A DNA stretch of 64,000 nucleotides from Candidatus Phosphitivorax anaerolimi (GCA_001896555.1 MPOS01000053.1:1-64000); one strand, 5' to 3'. Shown: positions 10,022 through 19,101, counted from the first letter of the stretch. Notes: a model not told the origin generated them from the letters alone. Program-made: numbers and translations.

Positions 10022-10050
10022 AAAAAATGCCATCCCCGATGGAGGATGGC
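10022..10050 (-). terminator. Riboswitch-associated intrinsic terminator upstream of thiB
   Basis: On the minus strand, GCCATCC and GGATGGC form a 7-bp stem followed by six U residues (A-run at 10022-10027 on the plus strand). It lies directly downstream of the TPP aptamer and before thiB, the place expected for the expression platform of a transcription-attenuating riboswitch. Confidence 0.8.
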
Positions 10051-10066
10051 CTTGTTTACCTATGAG

Positions 10067-10181
10067 CCTTCATCCCTCCGCCGGCATTATCCGGTTCAGG
10101 TTCCACGGGCAGGCCCACAGCTCCCATTATGCTTGGATCAAGGGCCCCTCTCAGCCCGGTTTTTCCGAGCTCCCGTCAAGG
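10067..10181 (-). promoter_or_regulatory. TPP riboswitch (THI element) controlling thiBPQ
   Basis: Read on the minus strand, this region contains the two conserved TPP-aptamer blocks: GGGCTGAGAGGG near the 5' side and CCTGAACCGGATAATGCCGG, followed by GGAGGGA, near the 3' side. The outer P1 helix can form between CCTT (10178-10181) and AAGG (10067-10070). It sits upstream of the thiamine transporter genes with a terminator between, so high TPP should stop transcription before thiB. Recognition is by the conserved blocks; the exact outer ends are approximate. Confidence 0.93.
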
Positions 10182-10323
10182 CGTCAGCCTGAACTTTGAC
10201 ATGAAAACCTTAGATCTCAAGTGCATACCCTGTCAAGGGCAGATTCTCCAGAACTTAGGCCTTTTATTCACCGGTGATGCCCCCTTTCGAAGCCCGACCG
10301 GCGGGGGCGCATCACCGGAAAAG

Positions 10324-10352
10324 AAAAAAGCCGGAGGCGAGAGGCCCCCGGC
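10324..10352 (-). terminator. Intrinsic terminator after the small lipoprotein gene
   Basis: On the minus strand a GC-rich hairpin (GCCGGGGG pairing with CCTCCGGC) is followed by six U residues (A-run 10324-10329 on the plus strand). It closes the Pal-fasciclin-lipoprotein set and separates it from the thiamine transcript, whose promoter should lie between here and 10182. Confidence 0.8.
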
Positions 10353-10379
10353 ATTTTGCTTGGTCCGGCAGGATAGATG

Positions 10380-10724
10380 TCAGTTGCTCGAGGCAGCCGG
10401 TGTCTCTTCTGCAGGAGCCTGTGCTGCGGATGACTCATCAGCCGGTGCTTCCGCTGCGGGTGATTCGCCGGCCGCTGCTTCGGCTTCGGGAGCGACCGTG
10501 TCCGCATCACCGGCCTCATCGGCTGCAGGAAGCTCTTCCCCGGCGGCGGGGGCACTGGCGGTATCTTCGGGCTGATCCATCATTTCCACCACCGGCTTCT
10601 CCACAGACGATTCCTCTGCCTTGGAGCAGGCGCTCAGCGACAGGCACAGTGCCAAGCCGGCGATGATTGCCAAGACACCCATGCCAGTGAAACCTCCACG
10701 TTTTCCTGTGATGATGTTTTTCAT
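10380..10724 (-). CDS. Small Ala/Glu/Pro-rich lipoprotein of unknown function
   Basis: 114 residues. A signal peptide with lipobox LSAC (about residues 30-33) marks it as a lipoprotein. The mature part is a low-complexity, strongly acidic chain rich in Ala, Glu and Pro, with imperfect repeats of the kind A-E-A-P-A-x-E. There is no recognisable domain; it probably forms an unstructured periplasmic tail or spacer. It follows the fasciclin gene on the same strand and is followed by a terminator. The function is unknown. Confidence 0.65.
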   Translation of the reverse strand: MKNIITGKRGGFTGMGVLAIIAGLALCLSLSACSKAEESSVEKPVVEMMDQPEDTASAPAAGEELPAADEAGDADTVAPEAEAAAGESPAAEAPADESSAAQAPAEETPAASSN

Positions 10725-10757
10725 ATGCTACCCTCTTTCTTTGTGTTTTCGGTGAGG

Positions 10758-11273
10758 TTACTCACCGTTGAGTATCACTTGATCGATGATGTGAATCACC
10801 CCGTTCTTGCACCTGATATCCGGCTTCACGATCCGCGCGTTGCGCACATATACAGAGCCGTTCTTTCGGACGAGGCGTAAGACCTCGTCGTTGAGGGCGG
10901 TGGTGACGGATTCGTGCATCACACTCGAGCTCAGCACCATATCGGGCGCAACATGGCAGGCGAGCAGGCCTTCCAAGGCATCGCGGTCGTCCGGGCTGAA
11001 CAACATCGTGATCGATTCGGCGGGCAGGTTCAGAAATGCCTCTTCATTCGGAGCGAAGATCGTAAACGGCCCGCTCTCACTGAGAATGTCCCGGATCATG
11101 CTCTGATGGACAGCCCATGCAAAGGTCCTCAACTCTCCGATATTGTCAAGGGCTTCGACCAGATACTTTTCCCCGGAATCATCAGCGCTTATGTATGGGC
11201 TAAAGCCGAACAACACCCCGATAATTGCTATGCCGAGAAGACAGCACCGGAGAAGTCCGATTTGCCTTTTCAT
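10758..11273 (-). CDS. Fasciclin (FAS1) domain protein, exported
   Basis: 171 residues: a hydrophobic N-terminal export signal (about 8-29) and a single FAS1 domain (about 38-170). The H1 motif FTIFAPNEEAF and the closing segment with GVIHIIDQVIL are the two hallmark FAS1 elements. Bacterial FAS1 proteins are secreted or periplasmic and are linked to adhesion, but the molecular role is usually unknown. It lies between pal and a small lipoprotein gene on the same strand with gaps of 19 and 33 bases, so the three are probably co-transcribed envelope genes. Confidence 0.85.
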   Translation of the reverse strand: MKRQIGLLRCCLLGIAIIGVLFGFSPYISADDSGEKYLVEALDNIGELRTFAWAVHQSMIRDILSESGPFTIFAPNEEAFLNLPAESITMLFSPDDRDALEGLLACHVAPDMVLSSSVMHESVTTALNDEVLRLVRKNGSVYVRNARIVKPDIRCKNGVIHIIDQVILNGE

Positions 11274-11292
11274 CGTTGATCAGGACGATTCC

Positions 11293-11802
11293 TCAGCGAC
11301 TGAAGATGAATTGGGCTCTCCTGTTTCTGGCCCAGGCCTCCTCCGTCTTGCCGGGGTCTTCGGGTTTTTCCTCGCCATAACTGATGGTGTCTATCCTGGA
11401 GGCATCGATTCCCATGGTGACGAGAAAATCCCTGGCAGCACCGGCACGGCGTTCGCCCAGGGCGAGATTGTACTCGCTGGTGCCCCGTTCGTCGCAGTGG
11501 CCCTCGATCTCGAGCCGCAGCTCGCCATATTCCTTCAGATAGGCGGCGATTTCGGTGAGCAGTTGCCGCGCTTCGGGATTGAGGTCGTGCTTGTCAAACT
11601 CGAAGTAGATTTTCTTGCTGTCGAAAAGTGTTGCAACGGTTCCGGACGGCACCTGCTCACCGCCGGCAGGCATGCTCATCGTCTGCTGCCCGGCAGATCC
11701 GTCCGTAGCGCCGGTGCCGGTGAAGTATTTTGCGCACCCGGCAGAGAAAACCAGCAACACCAGCACAGAAACTGCCACTGCTTTTGTAAAGATCCCCCTC
11801 AT
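11293..11802 (-). CDS. pal: Peptidoglycan-associated lipoprotein Pal
   Basis: 169 residues: lipoprotein signal with lipobox SAGC (Cys23), a short linker, then an OmpA-like peptidoglycan-binding domain (about 62-168). Conserved elements are FEFDKHDL, EGHCDERGTSEYN and LGERRA, followed by NRRAQF near the end; this is the Pal signature that binds meso-diaminopimelate in peptidoglycan. It normally acts with TolA/TolB to hold the outer membrane. No tol genes adjoin it; the ExbB/ExbD/TonB set lies 33 kb away. It is the first gene of a three-gene minus-strand set. Confidence 0.9.
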   Translation of the reverse strand: MRGIFTKAVAVSVLVLLVFSAGCAKYFTGTGATDGSAGQQTMSMPAGGEQVPSGTVATLFDSKKIYFEFDKHDLNPEARQLLTEIAAYLKEYGELRLEIEGHCDERGTSEYNLALGERRAGAARDFLVTMGIDASRIDTISYGEEKPEDPGKTEEAWARNRRAQFIFSR

Positions 11803-12080
11803 ATTCTCAAACCCCCTGTTTTTTCAAAAAATATCTTTGCTGTGAGGGTCTTCTTATTCCTTCTGCAGAAAAACACAATGAGGGTTTTGCACCGTTCCAG
11901 TCAGCTTTTGACCGTGCCAGGATATGCCGATGGTGCTCTTGAATCCTGCGCATGCTTTCCCATGCTTTCTCATGCTTTGATTATCTTTCTATATGTTTTG
12001 AAAAAACCACAGGAGGATCAGACTTGCCGCTATCAGAAGAACCCCGGAGGGGGTGTTCGTCCGGTTTGACAGTGACTGAA

Positions 12081-13070
12081 TCAACAGGAGCCCAGCATCT
12101 CTACAAAGGCCCGGAAAAGCCGGTTGTCGAAGGCGCCCGCCATGTCCCGCTGCATGACAGTCAGTGCCTCGAAGGGGGTCATGGGACTGCTCGACGACAC
12201 CGATGAGGTGAGGGTCTCAAAGGTATCGGCTATTGCGCAAATCCGTGCGTACAGGGGAATATCCTCCCGGGTTTTCCCGAAGGGGTACCCCTTGCCGTTG
12301 CACCGTTCATGGTGGAAGAGCACGACCGATGCCGCCTGGCTTGTGAGATAGTTGGCGTTCATGAGCCTGTCGTGACCCCAGACGGTGTGCTTCATGACGA
12401 TCTGGTGCTCCATGTCGCTCAAGGGCTCTCTCTTCTCCAGGATCTTGCGGGGGACCCTGGTCATGCCGATGTCGTGGAGAAACAGGGCGGTGCTCAGGGC
12501 TTGAAGGTTGTGGTCTCCGTTTCCTTCACCGAAGAGGTGTACGGCCAGGCAAGTGCCGAATATCCCCACCTTCACCGAGTGCTGATAGGTGAAATGGGCA
12601 TGGCTCTTAACCTTGACGAGCTCGTTCATGACCCGCTTGTCTGAAAGAATGAGCTTGACCACGAATTCAGAGGTCTTCTCGATCTCTCTGAGGGTCTTGT
12701 GGTTGAGCCCCTGAAAAACCTGCCTGATGGATCTCATGGAGCTCGAATAGATGATGTCCGCCTTTGCCTCGGGCTCCAGATGCGGATCGGTGACCAGGTC
12801 GGTAAGCAGTGATTTCAGGAACTCCTCTGCGCTTTCGCTGTCCGACGAGCAGATGTAGAAGGTGGTATTGCCACGGGAAAAAATCCGGCAGTGCTCGCGG
12901 GTGATCAGCGCGCCCTTGGCTGCAAAGAGCCGGTAGTCGTTCCTGATCTTCACATAGAGGTCCACGGGGCAGTGTTGTCCCTCGCGGACAATGGGATAGG
13001 GAATTTCCTTATAATACATCAGGTGTACCCGTCCGTTTCCGTCTCGGAGCAGTGATAACGCCGGCCCCAT
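12081..13070 (-). CDS. HD-GYP-type phosphohydrolase domain protein (putative c-di-GMP phosphodiesterase)
   Basis: 329 residues. The N-terminal half (about 20-150) has no clear family. The C-terminal half is an HD-GYP domain: HSVKVG, the metal-binding FLHDIGM, the later HTVWGH, and HHERCNGKGYP, which carries the GYP motif and the HHExxxGxGYP pattern (Asn in place of the usual Asp before the GKGYP). HD-GYP enzymes hydrolyse c-di-GMP. No receiver domain is attached, so the N-terminal part is presumably the sensor. An alternative start at 13019 (Met18) would trim a short, weakly supported leader. The gap to pal (11803-12080) shows nothing clear. Confidence 0.8.
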   Translation of the reverse strand: MGPALSLLRDGNGRVHLMYYKEIPYPIVREGQHCPVDLYVKIRNDYRLFAAKGALITREHCRIFSRGNTTFYICSSDSESAEEFLKSLLTDLVTDPHLEPEAKADIIYSSSMRSIRQVFQGLNHKTLREIEKTSEFVVKLILSDKRVMNELVKVKSHAHFTYQHSVKVGIFGTCLAVHLFGEGNGDHNLQALSTALFLHDIGMTRVPRKILEKREPLSDMEHQIVMKHTVWGHDRLMNANYLTSQAASVVLFHHERCNGKGYPFGKTREDIPLYARICAIADTFETLTSSVSSSSPMTPFEALTVMQRDMAGAFDNRLFRAFVEMLGSC

Positions 13071-13186
13071 CCAGCTTCTGGACTGTCATGGAATCTCTTG
13101 AGTTCGCCCCCGGGTGCATACACCCCTTATTATCGTCAGGTGCTGAAAAATAATAATACCTTAAGGTCTTAAGGCCTCCTTGCGGA

Positions 13187-13900
13187 TCACTGTGGAGGGT
13201 ACTGACGCGTATCGCCGCCGGCCGGAAACAGGGGCCAGGGATCGGGATAGAGGGCCTCTATGATCAGGCGCTCTTTCCTCACCGGGTGGAGAAACTCCAT
13301 TCTCCGGTGGTGCAGCGCTATTCCGCCCGCTGCATACCCTTCTGCGCTTCCATAGACACTGTCTCCCGCGATCGGACAACCCGAGGCCGCGAGCTGGGCC
13401 CTGATCTGATGATACCTGCCTGTTTCGAGCGTGATCTCCGCCAGGGTGAGCCTGCCCGAGCGGGCGATGACCCGGTATTCGAGTACGGCTCTCTTTGCGC
13501 CCGGGTGAGATCTGTCGACGGGGACTGATTTGAGCCGTGAGTGCCTGAGAAAGTGCTCGAGTGTTCCCTGATCACGAGGAAGGTTCCCGGTGAACACGGC
13601 ATGGTATATTCTCTTTATTTCCTGCCTGCGCATCAGCTCGTTCATCCGGCTCAGGGATTTCCCCGTGAGCGAAAAGAGGGTGATACCGCTCGCCACCTTG
13701 TCGAGCCGGTGCACCGCGTGGAGGAACACATTGCCGGGCTTGTGCCTGGTTTTACTGATCATCGCCCTGGCGCGGTCTTCCAGGCTGTCGCGGGAGCCGC
13801 CGGCCGGCTGGGTCAGGAGGCCGTACGGCTTGTTGAGGGCGAGGAGGTGATTGTCTTCATAGAGCACCTCCAGGCAGGGTGCTGCATCCGGGAGGTTCAC
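13187..13900 (-). CDS. RluA-family rRNA/tRNA pseudouridine synthase
   Basis: 237 residues from a GTG start that overlaps the stop of the upstream methyltransferase (GTGA). An extended frame exists but lies inside that gene. The catalytic motif HRLDKVASGI holds the essential aspartate of the RluA/RluC/RluD family; RYHQIRAQLA and the C-terminal ALHHRRMEFLHP segment also match. There is no S4 domain, so it resembles the short RluA/TruC-type enzymes. Exact RNA target cannot be read from sequence. Its coupling to a methyltransferase of the RlmI/RlmL type suggests a small RNA-modification operon. Confidence 0.85.
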   Translation of the reverse strand: MNLPDAAPCLEVLYEDNHLLALNKPYGLLTQPAGGSRDSLEDRARAMISKTRHKPGNVFLHAVHRLDKVASGITLFSLTGKSLSRMNELMRRQEIKRIYHAVFTGNLPRDQGTLEHFLRHSRLKSVPVDRSHPGAKRAVLEYRVIARSGRLTLAEITLETGRYHQIRAQLAASGCPIAGDSVYGSAEGYAAGGIALHHRRMEFLHPVRKERLIIEALYPDPWPLFPAGGDTRQYPPQ

Positions 13901-14871
13901 CGGCCGCTCTCCCGGCACGGTCCGGGAAACCACCGTGCATAGGTGCCGCTGGGCACGGGGAGCACATCGGGCGATCCGGTCAGCAGCATTTCTCCCTCTT
14001 CGATGCAGGAATTGCGGAAAGACCTGCTCACCACCCTCAAGAAATTGGCCAGCGCAACAGGGGTAAGGGAAGGGGTGTGCGATGTGAGCAGGAGAAAGCA
14101 GGGGTCTTCCGACATGAGGGCCCAGCATTTCTCCAGGGTGGATGCCAGCTCCCGGTCGATCTTGTAGATCTCGCTACGCCTTCCGTGGCCGAAGGTCGGA
14201 GGGTCCAGAATGATGGCATCGTAATGCTTGCCTCGTCTGATCTCACGATCGAGGAATTTGTTCACATCCTCCACAACCCACTGAATGGGCGCCTGATCGA
14301 GGCCGTTGAGCGAGGTGTTCTCGCGTGCCCATTTCACCATGCCCCTGGATGCATCCACGTGGCAGACCCTCGCCCCTGCCCTGGCGGCGGCCATGGTGGC
14401 CCCGCCCGAATAGGCGAAGAGATTGAGCACGGACACCGGCTGGGTGCGCTCCTCAGATTGGGCCTTCTCCACCATGGAGGTGATCCAGCCCCAGAGGTCC
14501 CGCTGCTCGGGAAAGATGCCCAGGTGCCCGAAATCCGTGGGTGAGAGCCTGAAGCGCATGCCGCAGACCGTGATCGACCATTCCTCGGGCAAAGGCCTCT
14601 TCAGACGCCACTGGTTTCCCCGTCTCCGGTCAAAAGAGGCATCGGCCTCGTCCCACCAGGACGTGTCCTTCTGGGGCCGCCAGATGGCCTGGGCGCTGGG
14701 CCGGATGAGCCGGTACGGTCCGAACCGTTCATACTTTCTTCCGCCGCCGCTGTCCAGGAGCTCGTAGTCATCGCCCAGGCAGGGTTTGCCGTCGGGCTCC
14801 TTCCTGCGGGCCGGCCGCGGCGCTGATTTTCCTGCGCAGGCCCGTCGCTTTTTCATGCCTTGTCCGTCCAT
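13897..14871 (-). CDS. Class I SAM-dependent methyltransferase, RlmI-like (putative 23S rRNA methyltransferase)
   Basis: 324 residues. A basic N-terminal leader (1-30) precedes a domain that places FGHLGIFPEQRDLW before the SAM-binding core. Core motifs: LNLFAYSGGATMAAARAGA (motif I), HVDASRGMVKWARENTSLNGL (motif II/III) and ILDPPTFG (the catalytic motif IV DPP). This is the layout of COG1092 enzymes such as RlmI, which make m5C or related marks on 23S rRNA. No PUA domain is seen, so the precise target is unknown. A GAGGA site precedes the ATG. It overlaps the pseudouridine synthase by four bases. Confidence 0.82.
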   Translation of the reverse strand: MDGQGMKKRRACAGKSAPRPARRKEPDGKPCLGDDYELLDSGGGRKYERFGPYRLIRPSAQAIWRPQKDTSWWDEADASFDRRRGNQWRLKRPLPEEWSITVCGMRFRLSPTDFGHLGIFPEQRDLWGWITSMVEKAQSEERTQPVSVLNLFAYSGGATMAAARAGARVCHVDASRGMVKWARENTSLNGLDQAPIQWVVEDVNKFLDREIRRGKHYDAIILDPPTFGHGRRSEIYKIDRELASTLEKCWALMSEDPCFLLLTSHTPSLTPVALANFLRVVSRSFRNSCIEEGEMLLTGSPDVLPVPSGTYARWFPGPCRESGR

Positions 14872-15135
14872 ACGTGATTTTCCTCAGAAGCGACAGCAAT
14901 CGTTCTCATCAAGCATCAGAACATACTCCAAAGAACCTTTGCCTGCAATGGAAGAAAAAGGTGAAAATTCATGGGGTATGTTCATATCTTACACAACTGA
15001 ATAATCTCTTTCAGGCTGGCGGCATGCATTCCCTGCACTGCTCACCATGTCCGGGCAATGAAAAGCTGGAGCCTTTTTCTGCCGTATGCGGAACATCCCC
15101 TTTCAGTATTTTCTTTTTCTACTCCCATCAATTTA

Positions 15136-15164
15136 TTGACTTCGACAGGTCAACCTGATAAACT
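15136..15164 (+). promoter_or_regulatory. Candidate promoter of the beta-oxidation pair
   Basis: TTGACT, a 17-base spacer and TAAACT fit a sigma-70 promoter about 60 bases before the hydroxyacyl-CoA dehydrogenase start. The -35 element lies in an interrupted palindrome (TTGAC, 8 bases, GTCAA) that could be a repressor site. The remaining bases of this 352-base gap (14872-15135 and 15165-15223) hold no convincing gene, only a strong GGAGGAGG ribosome site just before 15224. Confidence 0.4.
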
Positions 15165-15223
15165 GAATGGCGATTCATGCTGGCGAAGTTACCTTAAATA
15201 ACCCATATACGGAGGAGGTAGTA

Positions 15224-17629
15224 ATGGTCAGGAAAATCAAAAAGGCCGCGGTTATCGGGTCTGGTATCATGGGGGGAGGCATAGCCGCCCTCATGGCAGG
15301 CGCGGGTGTCGACGTACTGCTGTTGGACATCGTGCCCTTCGACCTGAAAGATGAGGAGAAGAAGGATCCCAAAGCCAGGAACCGGATCGTCACGGCCGGT
15401 CTGGAAGCCGCCATGAAGGCAAAGCCGCCGCTCTTCTTCTCAAAGGCGGACGCTGCCCGCATCAGCACCGGAAACCTGGAGGATGACTTCGACAAGCTCA
15501 AAGAGTGCGACTGGATCGTGGAGGTCGTGGTAGAGAACCTGAAGATCAAGAACGATCTCTTCAAGCGCATCGATGCCATCCGCTCACCGAACACCATCGT
15601 TTCTTCCAACACCTCGGGCATCCCGCTCAAAGCCATGTCAGAGGGCTGCAGCAAGGAGTTCAAGGAGCACTTCCTGGGCACCCACTTCTTCAACCCGGTG
15701 CGCTACATGCACCTGCTCGAGATCATCCCGGGCGAAGCCACGAAGAAGGAAGTACTGGATTTCGTGGCCGACTTCGGCGAGCGGATGCTGGGCAAGGGCA
15801 TCGTGTGGGCCAAGGACACGCCGAACTTCATCGGCAACCGGATCGGCATCCACGGCATCGGCAAGACTATGCAGGTCATGCTCGAGGAAGGGCTCACCAT
15901 CCCCGAGGTTGATGAGCTGTTTGGACCGCCCATGGGCCGTCCCAAGACCGCCATCTTCAAAACCTCCGACCTGGTCGGCCTCGACACCATGACCCACGTG
16001 TCGCAGAACACCTATGACATGTGCCCGAACGACGAAGAGCGCGAGGTTTTCAAGGTTCCCGAGTTTGTGAAAACCATGGTCGAGAAGAAGCTGCTCGGCA
16101 ACAAGACCAAGGCCGGCTTCTACAAGACCGAGATCACGCCCGACTGGAAGAAGGTGCGCAAGGTCATCGACCACAAGACCGGCGAATATGTCGAATACGG
16201 CAAGGCAGACTATCCGAGCCTCGCAGCAGCAAAGAAGGCTGCGACCCTGCCCGAGAAGATGAAGGCCCTTCTCTATGGCGACGACAAGGCCGCCAAGTTT
16301 GCATGGAAGGTCGCTGCGGGCGGGTTCATCTATGCTGCGAACCGCATCCCTGAGATCTCCGACACCGTGGTCGAGATCGACAATGCCATGAAGTGGGGCT
16401 ATAACTTTGCAATGGGTCCCTTCGAGAGCTGGGATGCCATCGGGGTGAAAGAGTCGGTCGAGAAGATGGAGAAAGACGGGATGAAGGTCCCGGAGAACGT
16501 CAAGAAGATGCTCGCATCCGGCGCCACCTCTTTCTACAAGATCGAGAAGGGCAAGAAGTTCTACTTCGACTTTGCATCCGGCTCCTACAAGGAAGTAAAG
16601 ACCAGCCCCAAGGCCCTGAACCTCGACACCTTCAAGGCAGAGAACAAGGTCGTTCTGACCACGCCTTCCTGCTCGCTCATCGACATCGGCGACGACGTGT
16701 TCTGCCTCGAGTTCCACTCCAAGATGAATGCCATCAACAAGGAGATGGTGGAATTCATGCAGAAGGCCGGTGAATACGTCGACAAGAACGGCGTGGGCAT
16801 GGTCATCGGCAACCAGGCGGGCGGCATGCCTCCGGCATTCTCCGCCGGCGGAGACCTCGCTTACATGCTGAGCCTCGCCAAGGCAGGCAATTTCAGCGAG
16901 ATCGATTCATTCATCAGACTGGTCCATGTGGGGATCATGAATACCCGCTACAGCCGGTACCCCGTGGTTGCGGCTCCGTTCGGCCTCACCCTGGGAGGAG
17001 GCTGCGAGGTCTGTCTCGCTGCCGACAGGATAGTCGCCAACAGTGACCTCTTCATGGGTCTGGTCGAGATCGGCGCGGGCCTGGTACCCGGCGGCTGCGG
17101 AATGATCAACCTCTGGCGGCGCTATGTCGAGTCCAAGCCTGAGGCGGCAAAGATCACCGATCTGGCGGCATTCTTCCTGCCCGCATTCATGAACGTCGCG
17201 CAGGCCAAGGTCTCCAACTCGGCTGCAGACGCACGCAACAAAGGCTTCCTGAGAGCCACCGACCGCATCGTCATGAACAAGGACAACCTCATCGGCGAGG
17301 CCAAGAAAGAGGTACTCAAGATGGTCGATGACGGTTATGCACCGCCCCTGAAGACCAAGATCCCAGTGCTGGGCCGCGAAGCGGTCGGCATGGTGTGGGC
17401 CGAGATGCAGAACATGAGAGGCGGCGGATACATTACACCTCACATGGAGTTCATCGCGAAGAAGATCGCGGTCTGCATGTCCGGCGGCGATGTTCCTTCC
17501 GGCACCGCAGTGACCGAAGAGCACCTCATGAAGCTCGAGCGTGAGGCCTTTGTCGACCTGTGGAAGACGGAGAACACCCAGAAGATGGCCGAGAATATCA
17601 TGAAGACCGGCAAACCGTTATTCTTGTAG
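15224..17629 (+). CDS. Bifunctional 3-hydroxyacyl-CoA dehydrogenase / enoyl-CoA hydratase (FadN-like)
   Basis: 801 residues, starting at the ATG directly after GGAGGAGGTAGTA (an in-frame ATG at 15167 has no such site). Order: Rossmann NAD-binding dehydrogenase (motif GSGIMGGGIAALMAG, residues 11-25), a dehydrogenase C-domain with HFFNPVRYMHLLEI and NFIGNRIG, a second C-domain (about 375-450), then a crotonase-fold hydratase (about 500-690) with SAGGDLAYML and FGLTLGGGCEVCLAADR. Dehydrogenase-first order is that of FadN, not FadB/FadJ. It would hydrate enoyl-CoA and oxidise L-3-hydroxyacyl-CoA in beta-oxidation. The thiolase that completes the cycle follows 31 bases downstream. Confidence 0.92.
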   Translation: MVRKIKKAAVIGSGIMGGGIAALMAGAGVDVLLLDIVPFDLKDEEKKDPKARNRIVTAGLEAAMKAKPPLFFSKADAARISTGNLEDDFDKLKECDWIVEVVVENLKIKNDLFKRIDAIRSPNTIVSSNTSGIPLKAMSEGCSKEFKEHFLGTHFFNPVRYMHLLEIIPGEATKKEVLDFVADFGERMLGKGIVWAKDTPNFIGNRIGIHGIGKTMQVMLEEGLTIPEVDELFGPPMGRPKTAIFKTSDLVGLDTMTHVSQNTYDMCPNDEEREVFKVPEFVKTMVEKKLLGNKTKAGFYKTEITPDWKKVRKVIDHKTGEYVEYGKADYPSLAAAKKAATLPEKMKALLYGDDKAAKFAWKVAAGGFIYAANRIPEISDTVVEIDNAMKWGYNFAMGPFESWDAIGVKESVEKMEKDGMKVPENVKKMLASGATSFYKIEKGKKFYFDFASGSYKEVKTSPKALNLDTFKAENKVVLTTPSCSLIDIGDDVFCLEFHSKMNAINKEMVEFMQKAGEYVDKNGVGMVIGNQAGGMPPAFSAGGDLAYMLSLAKAGNFSEIDSFIRLVHVGIMNTRYSRYPVVAAPFGLTLGGGCEVCLAADRIVANSDLFMGLVEIGAGLVPGGCGMINLWRRYVESKPEAAKITDLAAFFLPAFMNVAQAKVSNSAADARNKGFLRATDRIVMNKDNLIGEAKKEVLKMVDDGYAPPLKTKIPVLGREAVGMVWAEMQNMRGGGYITPHMEFIAKKIAVCMSGGDVPSGTAVTEEHLMKLEREAFVDLWKTENTQKMAENIMKTGKPLFL

Positions 17630-17660
17630 TGATGGACTGTAGAAAACAGGAGGAATACCA

Positions 17661-18866
17661 ATGAGAGAAGCGTATATCGTTACTTCGGTAAGGACCCCGG
17701 GTTGCAGAAGGGGGAAAGGAGCCTTTGCATTCACTCGGCCTGAAGACCTCTTGAAGAGCGCTCTGAACGGTCTGATGGAGAGGACGCCCGGTGTCGAGAA
17801 AAAAGACGTAGAGGATATTCTGGTAGGATGTGCATTCCCCGAGGCTGAGCAGGGCCTGAACATCGGCCGCGTCATCGCCCAGATCGCGGAGTTCCCGGAC
17901 AGCACCTGCGGCGCAACCGTCAACCGGTTCTGCGCCTCGGGCCTTGAGGCGATCGCGCTGCAGGCCATGAGGATCATGGCAGGCTACTGCGACGTCGCCA
18001 TCGGCGCCGGCCTGGAGTCGATGTCAATCGTTCCCATGGGCGGCAACCTTCCCCGGCCTCATCCGGAGCAGGCATTGAAGAGCCCTGAAGTCTACATGTC
18101 CATGGGCATGACCGCAGAAAACGTGGCCAATCGCTACAAGATCACACGCGAGATGCAGGACGAGTGGGGATTCCACTCCCAGGCCAAGGCAGCTCAGGCA
18201 CAGAAGGCAGGGAAGTTCAAAGAGATCGTCCCCACCGAGGCCGTGCGGTTTGTAGAAAAGGACGGCATCACCGTGAAAGAAACCTTTATCCAGGACTTCG
18301 ACGACGGTGTTCGGCCAACCACCATAGAAGGACTCGCCAAGCTGAGACCGGCCTTTGCGGCAATGGGTTCGGTCACGGCGGGCAACTCCTCCCAGACCAC
18401 TGACGGCGCCGCCTGCTCGCTGATCATGAGCGGCGAGGCCGTGAAGAAGTTCGGCGTGAAGCCCCTGGCCAAGCTCGTGGTCTACACCACTGCAGGCTGC
18501 CGGGCGGACGAGATGGGCGTAGGCCCCGCCTACGCGATCCCCAAGGCCCTGAAGATGGCCGGCCTGAAGGTCGAGGATATCGGCCTGTGGGAAGTCAACG
18601 AGGCATTCGCATCCCAGTGCATCTACTCGTTCCAGCAGCTCGGACTCTATGAAAAGAAAGAGCTGTGGGTGTCTGACAGCGACAAGCGGATCATCAATGT
18701 CAACGGCGGCGCCATCGCCCTTGGCCATCCGCTCGGATGCACCGGCGCCAAGCTTTGCGCTCAGCTCACGAACGGGATGAGAGAGCGCGGCGTGAAGTAC
18801 GGTGTCGAGTCCATGTGCATCGGCGGCGGCATGGGTGCGGCAGCGGTCTTCGAGCTCTGCGACTGA
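17661..18866 (+). CDS. Acetyl-CoA C-acyltransferase (beta-oxidation thiolase, FadA-like)
   Basis: 401 residues, the usual thiolase length. Nucleophile Cys91 in NRFCASGLEA, the NEAFA loop, the general-base histidine in GGAIALGHPLGCTGA and the C-terminal CIGGGMGAA cysteine are all present. It cleaves 3-ketoacyl-CoA to acetyl-CoA plus a shortened acyl-CoA. A clear AGGAGG site precedes the start. It follows the FadN-like gene in a two-gene operon that ends with a strong terminator. A second, less similar thiolase lies at 62355-63536, so this one probably serves the main beta-oxidation spiral. Confidence 0.93.
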   Translation: MREAYIVTSVRTPGCRRGKGAFAFTRPEDLLKSALNGLMERTPGVEKKDVEDILVGCAFPEAEQGLNIGRVIAQIAEFPDSTCGATVNRFCASGLEAIALQAMRIMAGYCDVAIGAGLESMSIVPMGGNLPRPHPEQALKSPEVYMSMGMTAENVANRYKITREMQDEWGFHSQAKAAQAQKAGKFKEIVPTEAVRFVEKDGITVKETFIQDFDDGVRPTTIEGLAKLRPAFAAMGSVTAGNSSQTTDGAACSLIMSGEAVKKFGVKPLAKLVVYTTAGCRADEMGVGPAYAIPKALKMAGLKVEDIGLWEVNEAFASQCIYSFQQLGLYEKKELWVSDSDKRIINVNGGAIALGHPLGCTGAKLCAQLTNGMRERGVKYGVESMCIGGGMGAAAVFELCD

Positions 18867-18898
18867 TCGGGCTGATTGTCTGGAACTAACATGAAAAA

Positions 18899-18933
18899 GG
18901 GGCTGCCTTGTGAAAGGGGCAGCCCCTTTTTTT
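18899..18933 (+). terminator. Intrinsic terminator after the thiolase
   Basis: GGGGCTGCC pairs perfectly with GGCAGCCCC across a 10-base loop and is followed by seven U residues, 32 bases after the stop codon. A textbook Rho-independent terminator that ends the two-gene beta-oxidation operon. Confidence 0.93.
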
Positions 18934-19101
18934 ATCTTGACCCTTCCTGTATGCGGCATTTTGCACAGCTTTTACATTCATCCCAAGGCAGGGCATGGTA
19001 TACATTTCTCATGTATTACCGGCCTTAGCCCTCAAGCCGAGTTAAGTTATTTGCTGCCGGGTTGAGCGAGGGCATGCCGGAATTATATTTTTCTTATAAG
19101 G

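Noticed and set aside
15638-16717. Long antisense open frame (359 codons) inside the hydroxyacyl-CoA dehydrogenase gene
   Set aside because: The plus-strand product is a clear enzyme with all motifs; the antisense translation has no family features and reflects GC-biased codon use.
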